Shown in pieces: positions 52,799 to 61,744 of a stretch of 64,000 nucleotides of DNA (the first letter of the stretch is position 1; each line of letters begins with the position of its first letter). This stretch comes from CAYVRJ01 sp964453645 (lineage in GTDB: Bacteria > Bacillota > Clostridia > Christensenellales > JAWKQI01): assembly GCA_964453645.1 (NCBI GenBank), contig CAYVRJ010000003.1:1-64000 (forward strand). Reading direction: 5' to 3'. The notes beneath the pieces were generated by a model, which was given only the letters and a program-made list of their open reading frames with translations, searched no databases and was not told the origin of the DNA. The position numbers were made by a program, and so were the translations under genes.

Positions 52799-52858
52799 TT
52801 TATTCGTAAAATCAGTATATAATCGGTATATACGAAAAAACACAATGGAGAAAGCTAG

Positions 52859-53317
52859 ATGAAGTGCTTATATTGCGGATACTTGGAGAGCAAAGTGGTG
52901 GATTCCCGCCACATCGATGACGATCGCGCTATACGCCGTCGGCGGGAGTGTATTTCGTGCGGAAAGCGATACACCACCTATGAAAAGATCGACAGCGTTC
53001 CCCTGCTGGTTGTGAAGAAGGACGGCAGCAGAGAGATGTTCGATTCCGAAAAGATCCTTCGGGGTATGATGAAGGCTTGTGAGAAGAGACCGGTGGCCCT
53101 AAGGGATATCGAAGAGTGTGTCTCCAATATCGAGCGGCATATGCAAAACTCGTTGCTTCAAGAGATCACCTCCAACCAGATAGGCGAGATGGTCATGGAA
53201 GAGCTGAAAAACATCGACGAAGTTGCATATGTGCGGTTTGCGTCTGTTTACCGCCAGTTTAAGGACTTAAACAGCTTCCTCAACGAACTCAACAACCTAA
53301 TTAACAACAAATCATGA
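52859..53317 (+). CDS. nrdR: Transcriptional repressor NrdR
   Basis: A 152-residue repressor of ribonucleotide reductase genes. Zinc ribbon (C3-x2-C6...C-x2-C, MKCLYCGYLESKVVDSR, CISCGKRY) followed by an ATP-cone (VVKKDGSREMFDSEKILRGM). Binds DNA at NrdR boxes when loaded with dATP/ATP. Its stop overlaps pgeF by 4 bases. Confidence 0.96.
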   Translation: MKCLYCGYLESKVVDSRHIDDDRAIRRRRECISCGKRYTTYEKIDSVPLLVVKKDGSREMFDSEKILRGMMKACEKRPVALRDIEECVSNIERHMQNSLLQEITSNQIGEMVMEELKNIDEVAYVRFASVYRQFKDLNSFLNELNNLINNKS

Positions 53318-54069
53318 AAGTAATTCAGAGTCATTTATTAAACCGCACAGAGGGTTTTAAACACGGTTTTTTTACACGAAGTGGGGGAGTATCTCCTGCA
53401 CCCTTCGATAGCTTGAACTTTAGCCGCAAGCGGGAGGGCAGCGAGGAGAACTTTTTAAAAAACCTATCCCTTGCAGCCCAAACCTTAGGTTTTGACAAGG
53501 AGTCCGTGGTGCTCATCAACTACGACCACTGCTACAACGTGGCTTCGGTGGGCAGGGAGCATGTTGGGGAAGGGGTGTACAAGCCCTTCACCCTAACCCA
53601 CTGCGATGGGTTGTGCACCTCGGAGTCCGGTGTCACTTTGATGACCATACACGCAGACTGTGTCCCCTTGTTTTTTGCAGACCCTGCTGCGGGAGTTATT
53701 TCCCTCTGCCATGCGGGGTGGAAAGGGGTGTATTGCCACATCGTTTCTAAGGCGATAGACGAGATGTGTGCACGGGGCGCGGAGGTACAAAACATCGTGT
53801 GCGGCATAGGGCCGTGCATTGAGGTGTGTTGCTTTGAGGTTTCCCCCGAATTGGCAAAGCAATTTGCTTTGGAGTTTGGGCAGGACGTAACAACAGAACA
53901 GAACCATGTGGATTTGCGAAAATGCTTGGAGTCTGAACTAAACGCCCTTGGGATTACAAAAATAGATCACTTTGGCGGGTGCACCTGCTGCAACCCTTCT
54001 GATTATTTTTCTCACCGCAGAGACGACGGAAAGTGCGGTTCAATGGCCTCTTTTATGTACCTTATTTAA
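53314..54069 (+). CDS. pgeF: PgeF/YlmD laccase-domain purine nucleoside phosphorylase family protein
   Basis: A 251-residue protein with the family signature: TRSGGVS, HADCVPLFFADP and CHAGWKGV, with the zinc ligands H-C-H in order. Such proteins act as purine nucleoside phosphorylase/adenosine deaminase or in repair of misassembled peptidoglycan precursors (PgeF). Overlaps nrdR by ATGA. Confidence 0.92.
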   Translation: MKVIQSHLLNRTEGFKHGFFTRSGGVSPAPFDSLNFSRKREGSEENFLKNLSLAAQTLGFDKESVVLINYDHCYNVASVGREHVGEGVYKPFTLTHCDGLCTSESGVTLMTIHADCVPLFFADPAAGVISLCHAGWKGVYCHIVSKAIDEMCARGAEVQNIVCGIGPCIEVCCFEVSPELAKQFALEFGQDVTTEQNHVDLRKCLESELNALGITKIDHFGGCTCCNPSDYFSHRRDDGKCGSMASFMYLI

Positions 54070-54168
54070 TGAATATTTAAATAATATGAAAAATCTTTAA
54101 CATTTTCGTTGATATTTATCAAAATTTATGGTATTTATATAATACCATTCTTTTGCTTGGGAGGTAAT

Positions 54169-55362
54169 ATGTATAACGCCAGGAGAAAGAGACCCAGCGC
54201 AAGGTTTTATTTAATCTTGGGTGTAACCGGTCTCGTGGTTGTGGGTGTGGTATTGTTCCTGTTGTTTGGGCTTACCAAAACCGTCACCGCCCAGCAGGGC
54301 ACCATGACCTATGAACAAAATTTTGAGGGTGTGATCATTCGCAACGAGACTGTCTTGGAATCGGACAACTTCTCCAGAGTCACCTTTGAGGCCCGGGAGG
54401 GGCAGACGGTGACCGAAGGAACAAAGATTGTAGATTTGTATAAAATGGGCTACAACTATAAGAACTTTAACGCCCTCACCACCCTGCAAAAAATGATTAA
54501 GGAGTATCAGGAAAACAGCCTGATGCAGGATACCATTAATCAGGGTTATAATGAAATCAACAAAAATATCGATAATAAGGCTAAAGAAGTCATGCAGGCC
54601 GTTAGCGGCGAGGGAAACGGGGATGTTGTTGAGCTGGAGCGAGAGATGAAGACACTGCTCCAAGAGCGGATGGAGTTTTTGAAAAATTCCTTCAATCCCG
54701 ACGAAATTTTAAAGAAACACTATGAAAACGAAGAAGCGTTAAAAGATAAGATTGCCGAGGGTATGCAGGAGCAGACAGCCAGCACCGCAGGTATTGTGAG
54801 CTTTTATTTCGACGACCTCGAGCGCATTATGCACGTGGACAACTTACAGACTCTCACCATTAAAAACATTGACGATGCCATGAAGGGTGTGAGTAACTCC
54901 ACCTTAACCGATGCCCGTACCCTAAAACCCCTGTACCGCATTGTCACCCCCGACGATTGGTATGTGCTTTTAATTGCCCAAAAGCCTGTACCCGAGCTGA
55001 CCGAGGGGTTAGACGTGACCCTCATTTTTGAGGACGTGGTGGACAAGCAGTACAGCGCAACGGTGATCGCCGGGCGGGAGGACCCAAAGGGTTACCTCTA
55101 CACCTTAAATTCCAAGGACAACATCGGGGAATTATTGTGTGCCCGAAAGCTGAGCACAACGGTTAAAAAATCCTATAGCGGGATTATCGTGCCTTCGGCT
55201 GCGGTGAAGGAACAGGACGGCATGAAGTACGTGAATTTAAAGACCAACGACGGCACAAAAATCGTACCCGTGAACATATTAATCGTACAGGGAGAGAACG
55301 CTGTGATCGCTCCCGTGGCTGCCGATTCGGGTCTGACGGCCACTTCGTCCATCGTATATTAA
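54169..55362 (+). CDS. HlyD-like membrane-fusion/adaptor protein
   Basis: I chose ATG 54169 (GGGAGG nine bases upstream) giving 397 residues; an open frame extends 20 codons upstream without support. One span (~12-34, FYLILGVTGLVVVGVVLFLL), then a lipoyl-like segment (RVTFEAREGQTVTEGTKIVDL, ~65-85), a coiled coil (~100-215) and a beta-barrel C-terminus. This topology fits HlyD-type adaptors. No transporter gene lies next to it; in Clostridia a protein of this kind is often found in the nrdR-ylmE-sepF neighbourhood. Confidence 0.78.
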   Translation: MYNARRKRPSARFYLILGVTGLVVVGVVLFLLFGLTKTVTAQQGTMTYEQNFEGVIIRNETVLESDNFSRVTFEAREGQTVTEGTKIVDLYKMGYNYKNFNALTTLQKMIKEYQENSLMQDTINQGYNEINKNIDNKAKEVMQAVSGEGNGDVVELEREMKTLLQERMEFLKNSFNPDEILKKHYENEEALKDKIAEGMQEQTASTAGIVSFYFDDLERIMHVDNLQTLTIKNIDDAMKGVSNSTLTDARTLKPLYRIVTPDDWYVLLIAQKPVPELTEGLDVTLIFEDVVDKQYSATVIAGREDPKGYLYTLNSKDNIGELLCARKLSTTVKKSYSGIIVPSAAVKEQDGMKYVNLKTNDGTKIVPVNILIVQGENAVIAPVAADSGLTATSSIVY

Positions 55363-55402
55363 AAATTTATTGTATACGACAACTTTAGACTTTTTTAGTT
55401 TA

Positions 55403-55431
55403 TTGACAATAGATATGGGCAAATGTATAAT
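55403..55431 (+). promoter_or_regulatory. Consensus SigA promoter of ylmE
   Basis: TTGACA (55403-55408), exactly 17 nt, TATAAT (55426-55431). Predicted start ~55438, only ~12 bases before the TTG start codon. Confidence 0.85.
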
Positions 55432-55449
55432 AAACTTGGAGGATTGAAG

Positions 55450-56130
55450 TTGAGAACTATTCAAGAAAATTACGCATCCGTCATGGAAATGGTCACAGAT
55501 GAGTGTGTATTGCGGGGAAGAAATGCTGATGAAATTAAGCTTGTCTGTGTTTCGAAAACAGTGGAAGTGCCCCGTATCCTTCAGGCGAAAGATGCCGGTG
55601 CCCTTCATTTTGGAGAGAACCGGATCGCTGAACTCAATGAAAAACAACAAGTGATAGAGGGTGTCCATTGGCACCTGATCGGTCACATTCAAAAAAATAA
55701 AGTAAAACATATTGACAACGTGTGTCTCATTCACTCCTTGGACAGTTTGGAACTTGCAAAACTTCTAAACGAACACGCCAAAGCGAAGGGAATCATACAA
55801 GATTGCCTGCTGCAAGTTAAGGTGAGCGAAGAACCCACCAAAAGCGGAGTTGCACTGAGTGACGTTGATAAAACAATATATGGTCTTAATATTTTTGAAA
55901 ACTTGTGCGTAAAAGGTCTCATGACCATTGCGCCGTACGGGACAGACAGCGAAACTGCGCGACCGTACTTTGCTCGCCTTCGCAGCATTTTTGAAAAATA
56001 TGCGGGGAGCAAAACAAAAAACTTCTCCATGGAATACCTTTCAATGGGTATGACCGGTGACTTTAGGGGTGCCGTAGCGGAGGGGGCTAACATTTTGCGT
56101 ATCGGCTCTGCCATATTCGGAGTGCGGTAA
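55450..56130 (+). CDS. ylmE: PLP homeostasis protein (YggS/YlmE)
   Basis: I start at TTG 55450, seven bases after GGAGG; the upstream ATG 55423 overlaps the promoter -10 and cannot be used. The 226-residue protein is a PLP-binding TIM-barrel: LVCVSKTVEV (PLP lysine K), HFGENRI, WHLIGHIQKNK and YLSMGMTGDF with the phosphate-binding SMGM. It keeps vitamin B6 and amino-acid pools balanced. sepF follows after 33 bases. Confidence 0.93.
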   Translation: MRTIQENYASVMEMVTDECVLRGRNADEIKLVCVSKTVEVPRILQAKDAGALHFGENRIAELNEKQQVIEGVHWHLIGHIQKNKVKHIDNVCLIHSLDSLELAKLLNEHAKAKGIIQDCLLQVKVSEEPTKSGVALSDVDKTIYGLNIFENLCVKGLMTIAPYGTDSETARPYFARLRSIFEKYAGSKTKNFSMEYLSMGMTGDFRGAVAEGANILRIGSAIFGVR

Positions 56131-56163
56131 TATAATTATTTTTTTAAAGGGGGCATATATTTT

Positions 56164-56655
56164 ATGTCTAGTGGTCTATTGAACAAATTTCTCAACATGG
56201 TCGGACTGGAAGATGTCGACGAGGAAGAGGAGAACTTCGATTACGAAGACGCATACCCCGAAGACGAGTATGGTGATTATCCCGACGAGGAGTATTTTGA
56301 CGATGCGCCCCGGCGCGACAAGCGCAAGGGCGGTGGCGGCAAGGTAGTTGGCTTGCCCACAACTCAATCTTCCTTAAAGATGCGGGTGGTGGTCTATCAG
56401 CCCACGTCCAACGAAGACACCCAGGATATCATCGACAGCTTAAAGCAGCGCAAGCCTGTGATTATTAACTTGGACGATTTGGATATCGAGGTTGCCCAGC
56501 GTGCCCTGGATTTCATCAGCGGAGCGGTGTATGCCCTCAACGCAAATATCCAAAAGGTTGCCCGCAGCATTTATGTGTGCACGCCCAACGGTGTGGACAT
56601 TTCAACCAACAACGAGAGCAACGAAGGTACGTCCATCAGAGCAGCCAGGCGATAG
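56164..56655 (+). CDS. sepF: Cell division protein SepF
   Basis: A 163-residue protein: an amphipathic N-terminal membrane anchor (SSGLLNKFLNMVGL), an acidic low-complexity linker (~18-50, D/E/Y-rich), and the SepF core (~75-150, VVVYQPTSNEDTQDIIDSLK; RALDFISGAVYALNANIQKV). Anchors FtsZ to the membrane. Ribosome site AAAGGGGG upstream. Confidence 0.95.
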   Translation: MSSGLLNKFLNMVGLEDVDEEEENFDYEDAYPEDEYGDYPDEEYFDDAPRRDKRKGGGGKVVGLPTTQSSLKMRVVVYQPTSNEDTQDIIDSLKQRKPVIINLDDLDIEVAQRALDFISGAVYALNANIQKVARSIYVCTPNGVDISTNNESNEGTSIRAARR

Positions 56656-56729
56656 GTGTTCATTTGGGGGAGCGTATTTTAGGGTACCATCATACGGTTG
56701 ATTCATTGTGTTGTTCACAATCTTTTCTG

Positions 56730-56758
56730 TTGCAATGAAGGTCAATTGAGATTATAAT
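56730..56758 (+). promoter_or_regulatory. Promoter of divIVA
   Basis: TTGCAA (56730-56735), 17-nt spacer, TATAAT (56753-56758). Confidence 0.7.
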
Positions 56759-56790
56759 AAATTGAGATATTAACAAAGGGGAAATGAAAT

Positions 56791-57690
56791 ATGCGACTCA
56801 CCGCAAAGGATATTTACGATAAAACGTTCAAACGAAGCTTCAAAGGATATGACGACGCTGAGGTTGATGATTTTCTGGATATTATTATCAAAGACTTTGT
56901 GGAGATGACGGAAGAAATCAGCAGGCTCAAAGAGGATAGCACCATCTATGCAAAGGAAAATGCAGAGATGAAAAAGGCGCTGTCTGAATTAAAAGAGCAG
57001 TACAGCACCAAGTTGAGTTCCCTGCAAAGCGAGCAAAAGTCCTTTGAGGAGCGCACCATGCAGACTCTGCTGGCAGCTCAAAAGACAGCTGAGATTCTGC
57101 TGGGAGAGGCGAGGGCCAAGGCGGACGAAATTATTAATCAAGCGAATGCCCGTGCCAAGCACATAGACGAAACCTATGAGCAAAAGTTTGAGGTGCAGCG
57201 CAGAAATGCAGGGCAGCTCAAAGAACTTGTTGCCCAGTGCAAAAATGAATACGAATTTTTACTTGAGAAGAACCGCAGAATGTTTACGGATAAGAGTTCG
57301 GAAATTCTGCAAGTGATTGAAAGTTTCGATATAGAGTTTAAAGAAAACGAAGTACCCGAAATGAAAATGCCCCCACAGGCAAGTGCGGCAGCAAAGCATC
57401 CGGAGTTTTCCATCCCCGAGATGCCAGCGAAGCAGCAAAACCAAGCCCACGATGACATGGCTACTGCATTTTTAAGCAGATCTTCTGTGCACAGCAGTGC
57501 AACGGCGAGTTTAGTGGATGAGATTGTGGAGGAGCGCAAGCCCGAAGATTTTAACGCATCCATGCGGGATTATTCTTGGATCTACGATGAAGAGGAAAAG
57601 ACCGAAGTGATCGACGTACCCCTGCCCCCCAAGTCGCCCAAGGCGGAGCGGGAGCTGGCAGATTTAATCTCTGAGGTTGTTCAAGTATAG
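56791..57690 (+). CDS. divIVA: DivIVA-domain protein
   Basis: A 299-residue protein: N-terminal lipid-binding DivIVA domain (LTAKDIYDKTFKRSFKGYDD, AEVDDFLDIIIKDF), a long coiled coil (~45-175), then a Pro/Ala/Glu-rich tail with a charged YSWIYDEEEKTEVIDVPLPP region. Marks negatively curved membrane at division sites and, in sporulators, helps chromosome anchoring. The ylmG and ylmH genes that often stand between sepF and divIVA are absent here. Confidence 0.94.
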   Translation: MRLTAKDIYDKTFKRSFKGYDDAEVDDFLDIIIKDFVEMTEEISRLKEDSTIYAKENAEMKKALSELKEQYSTKLSSLQSEQKSFEERTMQTLLAAQKTAEILLGEARAKADEIINQANARAKHIDETYEQKFEVQRRNAGQLKELVAQCKNEYEFLLEKNRRMFTDKSSEILQVIESFDIEFKENEVPEMKMPPQASAAAKHPEFSIPEMPAKQQNQAHDDMATAFLSRSSVHSSATASLVDEIVEERKPEDFNASMRDYSWIYDEEEKTEVIDVPLPPKSPKAERELADLISEVVQV

Positions 57691-57716
57691 GTTTTTAAAA
57701 ACAAAAAAACTTTTAG

Positions 57717-57746
57717 GCAAATGCAATGCATTTGCTTTTTACTTTT
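57717..57746 (+). terminator. Terminator after divIVA
   Basis: GCAAATGCA / TGCATTTGC palindrome (57717-57735) followed by TTTTTACTTTT. Confidence 0.7.
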
Positions 57747-57805
57747 CATGAAAGCTGTTTGATTTGATTTGTATGTTTCATTGGGATATTGTGTATAATA
57801 TGGCT

Positions 57806-58102
57806 ATGAAATACATCAGGGCAACGGCCAAGGATTTGGAAGAAAAAATTAATCAGTTGGGGCTTATGTTTGAACGCTTGCGGCTCAAGGAATATTTAGC
57901 TTATCTCAACAACCCCCGCCGCATGTTCTTTCGAAGTTTTTTAAACGGAATCGCCAAGGGTTTGGGTGCCGCCGTGGGCTTTACACTGCTGGGCGCACTG
58001 CTCATTTATATTTTGCAGCAAAATTTCATGCAAAACCTCCCCCTCATCGGAGACATCATCGGGGAGATTATGAAGATCGCCAATGATACTATGAAAAAAT
58101 GA
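57806..58102 (+). CDS. DUF5665-like small membrane protein
   Basis: About 98 residues from ATG 57806; upstream starts are possible (TTG 57764, ATG 57800). A helical, basic N-terminal half (EEKINQLGLMFERLRLKEYL; NNPRRMFFRSFLNGIAKGLG) is followed by one membrane span (~48-70, AVGFTLLGALLIYILQQNF). I associate this layout with DUF5665. TATAAT at 57794-57799 would start transcription near 57806, suggesting a leaderless mRNA; no ribosome site is visible. Function unknown. Confidence 0.65.
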   Translation: MKYIRATAKDLEEKINQLGLMFERLRLKEYLAYLNNPRRMFFRSFLNGIAKGLGAAVGFTLLGALLIYILQQNFMQNLPLIGDIIGEIMKIANDTMKK

Positions 58103-58105
58103 TGT

Positions 58106-58134
58106 TTGAAAATATTGTGCAATTGTGGTATAGT
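58106..58134 (+). promoter_or_regulatory. Promoter of lspA
   Basis: TTGAAA (58106-58111), 17-nt spacer, TATAGT (58129-58134). Confidence 0.65.
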
Positions 58135-58162
58135 CGTACTATCATCGAAAGAGGTAGAGCGA

Positions 58163-58672
58163 ATGCTTCAAATTATCATCACTGCACTGGTCGTGTTATG
58201 CGATCAATTGAGTAAATATATCCTAGAACCCATCCTGTTGGACGCAGGGGGCAAACTGCCCCTACTAAATGGAGTCATATCCTTGCGGCTGGCTCACAAC
58301 ACCGGCGTTGCTTTTGGAATGTTGGGCAACATGCAAATCGTCATGGTGATCATCACCCTAGCTATTATATTGCTTGTGGTATTCGTCATGTTTAAAACCA
58401 GAACAGCCAAATCCACTTTATATCGTCTCTCCACCGCCCTCATTTTGGGAGGGGCACTGGGTAACCTGATCGACCGAATTTCCTTTGGGTATGTGGTGGA
58501 CTTCTTTATGTTTGAATTCATTGACTTTGCTATATTTAACGTTGCGGATATCGCCATCTCCTGCGGTGGGGTGCTGTTGGCCGTATACCTCCTGTTTTAT
58601 GCGAAAAAAGACACAGGAAGTACCATTCTCCAATTTTTAAAGGATAAACCAGTGAAAGATCATGAGGCCTAA
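58163..58672 (+). CDS. lspA: Lipoprotein signal peptidase (signal peptidase II)
   Basis: Start ATG 58163 behind AAAGAGG; a longer frame from 58106 would overlap the promoter. The 169-residue membrane protease has four spans and the catalytic aspartates D113 (GNLIDR...GYVVDFF) and D129 (FNVADIAIS). It removes signal peptides of lipoproteins such as those encoded at 9957, 26526 and 60734. Overlaps the next gene by 11 bases. Confidence 0.95.
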   Translation: MLQIIITALVVLCDQLSKYILEPILLDAGGKLPLLNGVISLRLAHNTGVAFGMLGNMQIVMVIITLAIILLVVFVMFKTRTAKSTLYRLSTALILGGALGNLIDRISFGYVVDFFMFEFIDFAIFNVADIAISCGGVLLAVYLLFYAKKDTGSTILQFLKDKPVKDHEA

Positions 58673-59570
58673 GACCACTGTCGTAACGGGGCAAAGCGGT
58701 CAGCGGTTAGATGTATACTTGCAGGACACATGCGAACTGTCCCGGTCGTATGTCAAGAAACTCTTCGATGCGGGACATATAACCCTCAACAACAAAACTG
58801 CCAAGGCAGGGCAGAAGTGCCGAGAGGGGGATGTGCTCACCATCGACTTCCCACCCTTGCAGGAGCTGAGTGCAGTCCCGCAAAACATCCCCATTCAATT
58901 TGTATATCAAGACGACCACATGGCTGTTGTGAATAAACCAAAAGGTATGGCGGTGCACCCGTCTGCGGGAAATTACGACGGAACGCTGGTGAACGCACTG
59001 CTCTACCACTTAAAAGACCTCTCGGGTATCAACGGCACCTTGCGCCCCGGCATTGTGCACAGGTTGGACAAGGACACCAGCGGACTGCTGGTGGTGGCAA
59101 AGAACGACAACGCCCACAAGCATTTGGCAGAACAAATCAAAGAAAAGAATGCCTATCGGGAGTACACCGCATTGGTTGTGGGTAACATTCAAAGGGATAC
59201 GGGCACCATCGATGCCCCCATTGGCAGACATAAAAAAGATCGGCTAAAATATGCCGTTGTTCCCGATGGCAAAGAAGCGGTCACCCACTTTGAAGTGTTG
59301 TGCCGCTACGAGGGATATACCCTCATTCGCTGCAGGTTGGAGACCGGACGCACCCATCAAATTCGGGTGCACATGAAACACTACGGCAACCCCATTGTGG
59401 GAGACCCCCTGTACGGCACCAAAAAGATTGAACTTTCTAAAAACGGTCAACTGCTCCACGCCACCAGACTGGGTTTAATCCATCCGGTGCACTTGGAGGA
59501 AATGGTATTCTTCGCACCCCTTCCCTCGGACTTTGAAGAGATATTACAAAAACTAAAGATAAAGGAGTAG
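58662..59570 (+). CDS. rluD: RluD-family 23S rRNA pseudouridine synthase
   Basis: A 302-residue enzyme: S4 RNA-binding domain (~10-70) and the RluA/RluD catalytic domain with HRLDKDTSGLLVVAKN (catalytic D), plus the ETGRTHQIRVHMKH end motif. Follows lspA as in most Firmicutes. Exact modified uridines are not read from sequence; RluD-type is the usual one at this locus. Confidence 0.93.
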   Translation: MRPKTTVVTGQSGQRLDVYLQDTCELSRSYVKKLFDAGHITLNNKTAKAGQKCREGDVLTIDFPPLQELSAVPQNIPIQFVYQDDHMAVVNKPKGMAVHPSAGNYDGTLVNALLYHLKDLSGINGTLRPGIVHRLDKDTSGLLVVAKNDNAHKHLAEQIKEKNAYREYTALVVGNIQRDTGTIDAPIGRHKKDRLKYAVVPDGKEAVTHFEVLCRYEGYTLIRCRLETGRTHQIRVHMKHYGNPIVGDPLYGTKKIELSKNGQLLHATRLGLIHPVHLEEMVFFAPLPSDFEEILQKLKIKE

Positions 59571-59574
59571 GCAA

Positions 59575-60594
59575 ATGAGCATTTCGTATGTTGGTGAATT
59601 TGGAAAAACCAAAGAGGGCATCTGCGTGGATTTGTACTGCCTGGAAAACACCAAGGGTACAAAGGTATCCATTATAACCTATGGAGGGGCAATCCAGTCC
59701 ATCCAACTTTCAGATGGGATGGATGTGGCACTGGGTTTTTCGGACGTTGCAGGTTATGAGCGTCACTCGGGGTATTTCGGTGCGCTGGTGGGCAGAGTAG
59801 CTGGTCGGACGGCAAATGGAAGGTTTCAATTGAACGGAAAGACATACACCCTTTGCTGCAACACCGGGGAACACCACTTGCACGGCGGTCGAGTGGGATT
59901 TGACAAGAGGGTATGGGATGCAGAGATTATTGAAAACGATCTGCTGTTGAGCCTCTTTTCGGAAGACGGTGACGAGAACTATCCGGGGAACCTGCACGTC
60001 AAAGTGGCGTACAGCCTAAGCGACGAAGACGAACTCAAAATTGAATACAACGCAGTGTGCGATCAAGATACCCCCATCAATATGACCAATCACTGTTACT
60101 TCGACTTGTCGGGGCAGGGTAATGCCCTCGATGCTGAACTGAAGGTCAATGCCGATCAGTTTATTCCCTGCAATGCAGATTTAATGCCAAAGGTTATTCA
60201 GGAGGTGGAGGGCACTCCCTTTGACTTCCGGGAGTTTAAACCCATTGTTCGAGATATCGAAATGGACTGCGAACAGCTAAAAACTGCAAACGGATACGAC
60301 CACAGCTTTGTCATTCGAAACGGTTCGGGTCTAGCATATGCTGCAACAGCCAGGGATACAAAGAACGGACACAGTATGGACGTATACACCACCAAACCTA
60401 TTATCCACCTCTATACCGGCAACTTCTTGCAGGGAAAAGACGTGGGTAAGGGGGGAAAACCCTATGTGTTTAGAAGTGGTTTTTGCTTGGAAACCCAGTA
60501 TTTACCCAACAGCATCAACAATCCGCTGATGGGGGATATGGTGCTAAAGGCGGGGGAGACATATGCCCACACCACGGTGTATAAATTTGATTGA
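59575..60594 (+). CDS. galM: Aldose 1-epimerase
   Basis: A 339-residue mutarotase with GRVAGRTANGRF, EHHLHGG, TNHCYFDLSG (catalytic His) and GFCLETQYLPNSINNP (catalytic Glu). Interconverts sugar anomers. GGAG ribosome site upstream of ATG 59575, 4 bases after the previous stop, so probably co-transcribed with lspA-rluD. Confidence 0.95.
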   Translation: MSISYVGEFGKTKEGICVDLYCLENTKGTKVSIITYGGAIQSIQLSDGMDVALGFSDVAGYERHSGYFGALVGRVAGRTANGRFQLNGKTYTLCCNTGEHHLHGGRVGFDKRVWDAEIIENDLLLSLFSEDGDENYPGNLHVKVAYSLSDEDELKIEYNAVCDQDTPINMTNHCYFDLSGQGNALDAELKVNADQFIPCNADLMPKVIQEVEGTPFDFREFKPIVRDIEMDCEQLKTANGYDHSFVIRNGSGLAYAATARDTKNGHSMDVYTTKPIIHLYTGNFLQGKDVGKGGKPYVFRSGFCLETQYLPNSINNPLMGDMVLKAGETYAHTTVYKFD

Positions 60595-60675
60595 TCATAC
60601 ATATTTTGGATAACCCGGTAGATATTAATAAATCATGAAGAAATAATACATATTCATGAATTCAAGAGCAGATCG

Positions 60676-60704
60676 TTGACTGAAATCTTTTGCAGTGATA
60701 CAAT
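60676..60704 (+). promoter_or_regulatory. Promoter of the deacetylase gene
   Basis: TTGACT (60676-60681), 17-nt spacer, TACAAT (60699-60704). Confidence 0.65.
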
Positions 60705-60733
60705 GTCCCTAGATTCGACAAGGAACGACACGT

Positions 60734-61585
60734 ATGAAAAAGATTTTAGTCACGTTTGCTTTATGTATATTTCTGTTTACAAGTTGCACATCCGTCCCCG
60801 CAATGATTGTTACTGTACCCATGTCCGAGGATCTGGAGTTTTTAACGCAGGATGTCCCCACTCCAAAACCAGTACCCACTCCTATGCCAACGCCAGTACC
60901 CACCCCTGAGCCCACCCCAGAGGAAGTAAAAGAAGAGGTTGTGGAAGAAGAAGTTGTGCCCTATCCCCATGTGGATGGGAACCTGCCCATGATTGCCCTC
61001 ACCTTCGACGATGGCCCTTCCAATGTGACAGGCAGCATTTTAGATGTGCTGAGCCAGTACGGCGGACGGGGAACGTTTTTTATGCTGGGCAAAAACATGG
61101 ATCTAATGCCCGACATGGTTGTGCGGGTGGCAGAACAGGGCAGTGAAATTGCTGGACACACCTATAACCACAAGAGACTAACAACTCTTGATCGGGAACA
61201 AATCATCGCTCAGTTTCAAAAAACGTCGGACAAGGCTTCGGAAATTGGGGGATACCCCCTTGCGTTGGTTCGTCCGCCCTACGGGGTATACGACCCCACA
61301 GTTCTTGAAGTTGCAGAGGAGATGGGCCTGGGTGTGATAATGTGGAGCATCGACACCAGAGATTGGGAGACGAGAGATGCAGACATCACCTATGAAGCAG
61401 TGATGAGTAAAGTCAAGGACGGGGATATCATCTTGTTTCACGACGTCTATGCAACCACGGCAGATGCAATAAAGAGGCTGATCCCCGAGCTTTCACAGCG
61501 CTTTCAACTGGTTACCGTTTCTGAATTGATTTATTTTAAACAGGGTGAACTGGTGCCCGGAAAAGTTTATAAAAATATGTATTAA
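60734..61585 (+). CDS. Polysaccharide deacetylase lipoprotein
   Basis: A 283-residue lipoprotein (lipobox LFTSC, Cys ~18) with a Pro/Thr repeat linker (~43-63, PTPxPVPTP) and a NodB domain (~80-270): metal motif LTFDDGPSN, HTYNHKRLT, RPPYGVYD and the late ILFHDVY. It removes acetyl groups from wall or other extracellular glycans on the outer surface. Substrate not fixed by sequence. Confidence 0.92.
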   Translation: MKKILVTFALCIFLFTSCTSVPAMIVTVPMSEDLEFLTQDVPTPKPVPTPMPTPVPTPEPTPEEVKEEVVEEEVVPYPHVDGNLPMIALTFDDGPSNVTGSILDVLSQYGGRGTFFMLGKNMDLMPDMVVRVAEQGSEIAGHTYNHKRLTTLDREQIIAQFQKTSDKASEIGGYPLALVRPPYGVYDPTVLEVAEEMGLGVIMWSIDTRDWETRDADITYEAVMSKVKDGDIILFHDVYATTADAIKRLIPELSQRFQLVTVSELIYFKQGELVPGKVYKNMY

Positions 61586-61602
61586 AAATACAGCTTGAGA
61601 AG

Positions 61603-61627
61603 GGCAGTTGATACCCAACTGTCTTTT
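61603..61627 (+). terminator. Terminator after the deacetylase gene
   Basis: GGCAGTTG (61603-61610) / CAACTGTC (61616-61623), then TTTT. Confidence 0.6.
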
Positions 61628-61645
61628 CTATTACTGCTGAACAAT

Positions 61646-61674
61646 TTGACAATATCTCATAATTTTGGTAAAAT
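61646..61674 (+). promoter_or_regulatory. Promoter of the lone cas6
   Basis: TTGACA (61646-61651), exactly 17 nt, TAAAAT (61669-61674): near-consensus. Leader to the start is ~64 nt. Confidence 0.75.
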
Positions 61675-61744
61675 GCTGCATATATTAGATAATTTTGTCG
61701 AAATAGTTGATAGACAAAACTTACCGGAGTGATTGGAGACAACC

